Below are positions 59,048 to 64,000 of a stretch of DNA of 64,000 nt, in pieces. The DNA lies in assembly GCA_009746045.1 (NCBI GenBank), contig RPFO01000418.1, positions 675,373 to 739,372 on the forward strand, in the 5' to 3' direction. The first letter of the stretch is position 1; each line of letters starts with the position of its first letter. The translations under genes and the position numbers were made by a program. The DNA is from Mesostigma viride. Its lineage: Eukaryota > Streptophyta > Mesostigmatophyceae > Mesostigmatales > Mesostigmataceae. The notes under the pieces were generated by a model. That model was not told the origin of the DNA and did no database searches. It saw only the letters and a program-made list of their open reading frames with translations.

Positions 59048-59481
59048 TTAGTACCGTACTCTTTGATCAAGGTCCGGTCTCGGAAAAGTCATGAACCTGA
59101 GTGTGTCCGAAGAGTGCGGGTCTTCGACGACAGATTGATACGTGTTTCTCATGCAAGCGCTTGGGCCTTGCTTGTTAATTGTCTCAAAGTCTCTTCCGAT
59201 AGAAAAATTTGCATAAGGATTGGTCGCGTCCTCGGTCTGGAATGTGAGGTCCTTTTCTTTCGGTTCATAAGAACCTGGTCTGCGAGGTAAGCGACGTGCG
59301 ATATGACAATGATTAAAAACCCCACGATAACGGCGCGAACTGACCACATTACAGCGCCTCCCACGACCATCACGTACAACCCAAACCTTTTTGCTGCGAG
59401 GACCTTTTCTTCGATGGTCATTCCAGGAATGAACGGCCAAAAACACATGGGGTCGTCGAATACATTTTCAAAAATGTTCAT
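59048..59481 (-). CDS. Membrane protein with two TM segments, frameshifted
   Basis: From ATG 59481: hydrophobic segments (FGLYVMVVGGAVMW; AVIVGFLIIVISHVAYL), then another frame carries the soluble C-terminus (EPKEKDLTFQTEDATN) to 59048. The change near 59270 equals loss of one base. Intact length about 144 residues. Virion or factory membrane role inferred. Confidence 0.55.
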
Positions 59482-59522
59482 CTCAGCGGCTGTATACTAG
59501 TAATGGTACAGTAAATTTGAAT

Positions 59523-60023
59523 TCAAGGAAGTGCCGGCAACTGAACCCTGTCAGTTATATCAGACACGCCAGTGATGACCTCGTTAAGGATCTGGCTTGT
59601 GTTAGTCTCCCCGCTCTCAATTTTTTGTACGATGTTTTGTGCAAGCATTTCCGCTTGGCGCAGGATGTCATCGGGGATGTTTCTAACACCGGTTCCGATC
59701 ATCGAAAGTGTTGAAAGATATTGCCATATGGCGTCCTTCGTCCCTTGTGGCGCAGAGTCCCAGTGTTTTCCGATGTCGATCTCTTTCACGTATGGAATCG
59801 TTTTTGCCGCCTCTTGGAAAAACGATTCGTCTCTGGCCATGATCGAGGTCAAATGAGGCTCGACGGCGTCCATGAACGTGTTCAGAGGAAGTCTAGCATT
59901 GGCTTTCGAAGCGAGTGACACCGCAGTGCGTACTCCTGGAATGGATGTCTCGTCCGGAAAAGCCAAAGACAGCTCCTCAAGGAACATAGAAAGCATGTTG
60001 TTGAACGCCTGGATCGCAGACAT
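59523..60023 (-). CDS. Hypothetical helical protein
   Basis: 166 residues from ATG 60023, intact, largely alpha-helical. No motif recognised. Divergent from the gene at 60102 across a short AT-containing region. Confidence 0.6.
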   Translation of the reverse strand: MSAIQAFNNMLSMFLEELSLAFPDETSIPGVRTAVSLASKANARLPLNTFMDAVEPHLTSIMARDESFFQEAAKTIPYVKEIDIGKHWDSAPQGTKDAIWQYLSTLSMIGTGVRNIPDDILRQAEMLAQNIVQKIESGETNTSQILNEVITGVSDITDRVQLPALP

Positions 60024-60101
60024 GGTTGGTTTATAGTAGAGGTCGTATGATTATTTACGCGTTCAAAACGAACCGCATTATTTCACTGACGACAAGTAGT
60101 A

Positions 60102-60715
60102 ATGGAAGTCAAAGTTCGCCTGGAAGGAAAAATTCACGCATGGAAGTTTCCGAACTCCATGGTGCAAAGTGTAATGACGAATCTCGGAGAAGACGCGGAA
60201 ACGTGCAAGCGCGTCATCAAAAATATCGTCGTCCGACTAGCGAACGTTCTTGAAAGCAGAGAGTTAAGTGGGACCGTCACCGACGTCGAAGTTATATGTC
60301 TTATGCATATTCGAAGTCAGGAAAACCTCCCCGAATTCATTAGAAAATCCGTTACGGACGTTCTTTCGGGTTGGAAGGACGCTGAGGACAGCATCTCGCA
60401 GGAGGCGAGAAGAGGTCTTCGCGTCGCGGAGAGAATGATTCCGATTCTTCTGTCGTGCCAAAACCGCGACGAGTTTGAAAAGTACTTCACACAAGTTATC
60501 TATCCCAACCTCGAAGAAGGTCACGTACAATCCATTATCCGGTTCTTTACCGTTTTGGGCGATTGGGCTAATCGCGACGAGTCACCTGTAAAGGAAGATA
60601 GTCATTACTGGAAAAGTACCTCCTCCGGATTTTCACGAACCACGTCGTTCCTTTCCTTGCTGTGAAAAAGCGCGAAGTATTTCCAAACGGTTCGCGACAG
60701 CCGCGGATGTCATGA
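60102..60715 (+). CDS. Hypothetical helical protein, possible C-terminal frameshift
   Basis: The frame from ATG 60102 is clearly coding to about residue 165. Its literal stop is at 60665, but the C-terminal reading is Ser-rich and poor. Another frame (LLEKYLLRIFTNHVVPFLAV) is more protein-like and ends at 60715; loss of one base near 60600 explains it. Function unknown. Confidence 0.5.
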
Positions 60716-60777
60716 AGGAGTACGTCTAAGAAGTTCGTTTTGACAACTTCATTTATTGTGATAATAAAAACTACATC

Positions 60778-61260
60778 ATGAGCGGCGCTCCTCTTACTCA
60801 AGCGTATAACTTTACCCCGTCCGGTGAAACGGTGTCTTCCCACATGCCCGCACAGGCGATGGCGGTTGAGCCACAACAGCCCCCGCCTTTTCTTCACCCT
60901 GACAGTTCAGGCCGCGAACCCATCCACATTCCAGGGCCTCTTACCATCCCGCCCCCGAATCACGCGAGCGCACAAACGCAACATGTTCACCCACACCCCG
61001 GTCTTCACAGCATGCCACACCAACAGCACGCACAAATGGTTCAACAGCCCCCGATCCGGCGCGAAAGGCCTCCGGAACCTTCTTCTCAGAGTCTTCTTTT
61101 CGAAACTAGGATGCGACAAATAGCTGCCGAGGAATCGAGGGGAAACGTAATCATGTACATGGTCGTCGGGGCAGGCATCGCGTTCATCCTGGGTTATCTT
61201 TACAACAACCGTTCCAACTTTGCGAAAGCGGTGGACCCCAACGCGTTCATGAGAGTTTGA
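60778..61260 (+). CDS. Pro/His/Gln-rich single-TM protein
   Basis: 160 residues. Disordered N-terminal half rich in Pro, His and Gln; a helix (FETRMRQIAAEESRG); then one hydrophobic segment (VIMYMVVGAGIAFILGYLY, ~124-142) near the C-terminus, so it is a tail-anchored type. ATG 60778 follows gtgataataaaaactac. Intact. Possible virion membrane protein. Confidence 0.65.
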   Translation: MSGAPLTQAYNFTPSGETVSSHMPAQAMAVEPQQPPPFLHPDSSGREPIHIPGPLTIPPPNHASAQTQHVHPHPGLHSMPHQQHAQMVQQPPIRRERPPEPSSQSLLFETRMRQIAAEESRGNVIMYMVVGAGIAFILGYLYNNRSNFAKAVDPNAFMRV

Positions 61261-61276
61261 AAATTTTTTATGGTAG

Positions 61277-61286
61277 TGTATTATAT
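61277..61286 (+). promoter_or_regulatory. Promoter-like box tgtattatat
   Basis: tgtattatat, ending 12 bases before the ATG at 61298; shares gtattatat with 32721-32729 upstream of the enlarged MCP. Confidence 0.45.
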
Positions 61287-61297
61287 CAACGAACAAA

Positions 61298-64000
61298 ATG
61301 GCTCTCTGCGAGAACATGGGTGCTTCTAAGCTTAGAAAGATCGCCGTCAATGAGCTGTGGAGTGACGACTCGAACTCCGCCACCGTGCAGGACCTGAAGG
61401 TCTACGGTTGGGACAAGATCGATCTTATCCCAAACCGCTCTTCTGGTAACGACCCAAACAATCTGGTCACGGATCCCACGAATAAGGTTACTATTTATGG
61501 TGACCTCGCCGTCATGGGAGCGTTCACCAGCGGAGGCGCGGATGGAGCCACCATTGGCGACGTTAAGCTGACAAACTATGTCTATGAGAAGGATTCTGAC
61601 ACCGCCGAGGCTGACAATGGTGCGATTCAGTCCATCTCGAACCACTTGCTTCTGAAGGCCCAGTCCTCCGCTTTCGAGGTCGTTATTGACGACTCGCGGC
61701 TGGTGGCGCACAAGGCCGCAAAGACTTCCCTCCATTCCGAGCCTGATGCGTTTGCTGTTCGCGGCGACAATGGCAACGAGAACCAGCAGGTGCTTCTCGG
61801 AATGGTGTATGATATCGCGCACAAGACTGGCAGCCAACCGGGTCCACGAACTGGCGTTCCGTCGTTGACGGTGGCGCCAACGATATGGAGCTGGTTTCGG
61901 ACGCCCAGGTCCGCATTTCTGCGGATAGCTCGTCGACTGGTCGCGTCGTCTGGCTGCCGGGTCTTCAGTCGAGATCTGTCCTTCGGTCGGGGCGAATCGT
62001 GGCCAGGACCCCGACTCGAAGCTGATGATCACTCATTCCGTGGACCGGTTCGGCGCTAAGATCGCCGCGGTCTCAAAGGGCGGTGCTTCCAGCACCGGAG
62101 AGCACATCTGGATCACAGGTGACACGGCCGTTGCGAACTCGAGTGTTACCGTCGAGGAAGTCAAGTTCATCGACTCCTCTCTCTCAACGGCCAACGCTGT
62201 TATCTCCTTGCAGGCCACTGACTCTGTGGATCTCAAGAACGACGTTATTCTGACAAACTCGGCTGGCACCGCTGGGTCGATCACGACGTCCATTGGTCCC
62301 ATGAATCTGACTTCGGAGTCGGGAGGCATCAACGTGGACGAGGTGAACGTGTCTGGGTCTGGGATTTCCACCGATAACGCCGTGCTGTCTCTGGACGCCC
62401 AGACCTCCGTCGACATCACGAGCGACCTTATCCTCACCAACACGGCCGGAACGGCGGGTAGCATTACCACCGCGGTTGGTTCGCTTAACCTCACTTCTGC
62501 ATCCGGGGGGGTCAACGTGGATGCGGTCAATGTGGTCGGTTCCGCTATTTCCACTTCCAATGCTGTGCTGTCCCTTGACGCAGACTCGTCCGTTGACATC
62601 ACGAGCGATCTTATTCTCACCAACTCTGCGGGTACGGCCGGAAGCATCACCACCGCTACCGGTTCTCTGGACCTTACTTCCGCCGCTGGGGGTGTCAATG
62701 TCCAGGACGTAAACGTGACTGGTTCCTCCGTTTCCACGACCAACGCGATCCTCGGACTTCAGGCGGCGACCTCGGTCAACGTGACCAGCGACCTCATTCT
62801 TCTGAACTCCGCGGGAGTCGCGGGCAGTGTCCACTTCTGCCGGTCCGCTTAATCTGACCTCTACCGCCGGGGGTGTGAACGTCCAGGACGTGAACGTGAC
62901 CGGCGCTGCAGTCTCGACGACTCAGGCTGTGATGTCTCTCGAAGCGGCGACGTCGGTTGATGTCATGAGCGACCTTATTTTGACCAACACGGCCGGAACC
63001 GCTGGTTCGGTCACCACGTCCGTCGGTAGTCTTAATCTGACTTCCTTCAACGGAGACGTCAACGTGGCAAGTGTCAAGGTCAATGGCGCAAGCATCTCCA
63101 CGTCTTTGTCATCCATGTCCTTGGATGCCGCCTCCAACATCGCTATCACTTCCGACCTTGTCCTGACGAACACTGCGAACAGCGGTGGTGACATTACCAC
63201 GTCTGTCGGTCCTCTCAACCTCACTTCGGTTTCCGGTGGCGTGAACGTTCAGGACGTCAATGTTACCGGCTCGTCTATCACCACGGCTGAAGACGTCATG
63301 TCTCTGTCTGCCGCGATCTCGGTCGACGTTAACAGCGACTGGTGCTGAAGAACGCCCTCGGCACTGCTGGCAAGATCACAACCTCGGTCGGGCCTCTTGA
63401 GCTGAGTTCCGCGACTGGCGATGTCACTATCAATGGCAATCTCAACATTCTCGGGACGACCAATAGCATTAATCAGACCACCACGAATATCGCCATCACC
63501 GACAAGGTCATCTCCGTCTCTAAGCCCGCGGACACCACCGTCTCTTCCTGGCCGTTTGACGCGGGAACTCCCAGCGTCGATATCACCTCCTCCGTCTCTA
63601 TGTCCGTTTCTGGAGGGGCCGCTTTTGAGGGGGAGAAGGTCTCTATTCCCAGCTCTGGTGCTTTTGCGACTGCTACCAGTGCCCTGTACCCCGCGTCTCT
63701 CTCTGGTTTCCAGCTCTCCACCAACATGACTATGCTCACTCCTCTGGTCAGCAGTTTCTTGATGGCGTACGGTAGCTTGACCGGAGCCTTCTACCGCCTG
63801 AGCTTCGACGTGGCCAACGATTGGATCGTCCTCAGCGATGGCACTCACTCCGCTCACCTCCCAGCCGGCCTCGTGCAGCCGGACGTCTCGTTCCATCTCG
63901 CTCTCCGCAGGGATCCTCAGACAAAGACCATCTTGGTCATGACCAACTATGTTTCGAGGACCCTGACTGAGGCCGCCCCGGGCGACCTCGCGGCTCTGTA
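61298..64000 (+). CDS. Fibre-like repeat protein, frameshifted, runs off the window
   Basis: From ATG 61298 the N-terminal ~180 residues (KIDLIPNRSSGND; KVTIYGDLAVMGAF) look like a virion-attachment region. About seven repeats of 61 residues follow (62208 to ~63420: consensus VD-TSDLILTN-AGTAGSITT), Ser/Thr/Val/Asn-rich as in beta-solenoid fibres. Then a distinct C-terminal domain stays open to 64000. The reading changes frame near 61830, 61960, 62832 (two bases missing) and 63342. The repeat period of 183 bases confirms the last two-base loss: six units span 1096 bases, 2 less than 1098. A surface fibre or adhesin is an inference. Confidence 0.75.
62208..63420 (+). repeat. Tandem repeats of 183 bp (61 codons)
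   Basis: About seven units, each with LTN-AGTAGSITT-x-G-LNLTS-x-GGVNV-x-VNV-GS in the translated frame. Units differ at many synonymous sites, so the array is not a recent amplification. Confidence 0.75.

Noticed and set aside
1..64000. CRISPR arrays, rRNA or riboswitches
   Set aside because: No regular spacer-repeat array, rRNA signature or riboswitch-like structure was seen, and the region is eukaryotic-virus-like.

Overview
The window reads as part of a giant DNA virus genome (phylum Nucleocytoviricota). It carries four double jelly-roll major capsid proteins, an A32-type packaging ATPase, a VLTF3-type late transcription factor and a PCNA clamp. Around them lie many short genes packed on both strands, often overlapping by a few bases and preceded by AT-rich promoter-like boxes such as gtattatat. 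I cannot place it in a family. Three retrotransposons have inserted, two of them inside viral genes and one between a capsid gene and its promoter. My inference is that this is an endogenized or otherwise decaying viral copy in a eukaryotic genome (a protist or alga is plausible), not a clean replicating genome.

Layout. 1-15 kb: cysteine desulfurase, coiled-coil protein, a run of small zinc-binding and membrane proteins, a SNase-like nuclease, a J-domain protein, a Rieske-type oxygenase and VLTF3. 15-21.3 kb: PCNA, cut in two by a 5.5 kb tyrosine-recombinase retrotransposon (DIRS/PAT/Ngaro type with split direct repeats). 21.3-25.6 kb: a LysM virion-type protein and a first MCP. 25.7-31.0 kb: a second, diverged element of the same type, placed just upstream of an MCP start codon. 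31-37.3 kb: three MCP genes in tandem, one greatly enlarged by lectin-like domains. 37.3-44.6 kb: packaging ATPase, JAB-like protein, small genes, two paralogous basic-tailed proteins and an acidic chromatin-like protein. 44.6-53.8 kb: one viral gene split by a 7.86 kb Ty1/copia-like LTR element with identical 616 bp LTRs and a 5 bp target duplication. 53.8-61.3 kb: small genes plus a 1188-residue DDE-transposase-like protein. 61.3-64 kb: a fibre-like protein with 61-residue repeats, running off the window.

A striking feature is the large number of frameshifts. Nearly all act like loss of one base, several of them in homopolymers. This may be sequence decay or uncorrected long-read indels; the text flags each case. 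I chose ATG starts where a longer open frame began with TTG or GTG. Function statements rest on motifs read by eye; no database search was possible.
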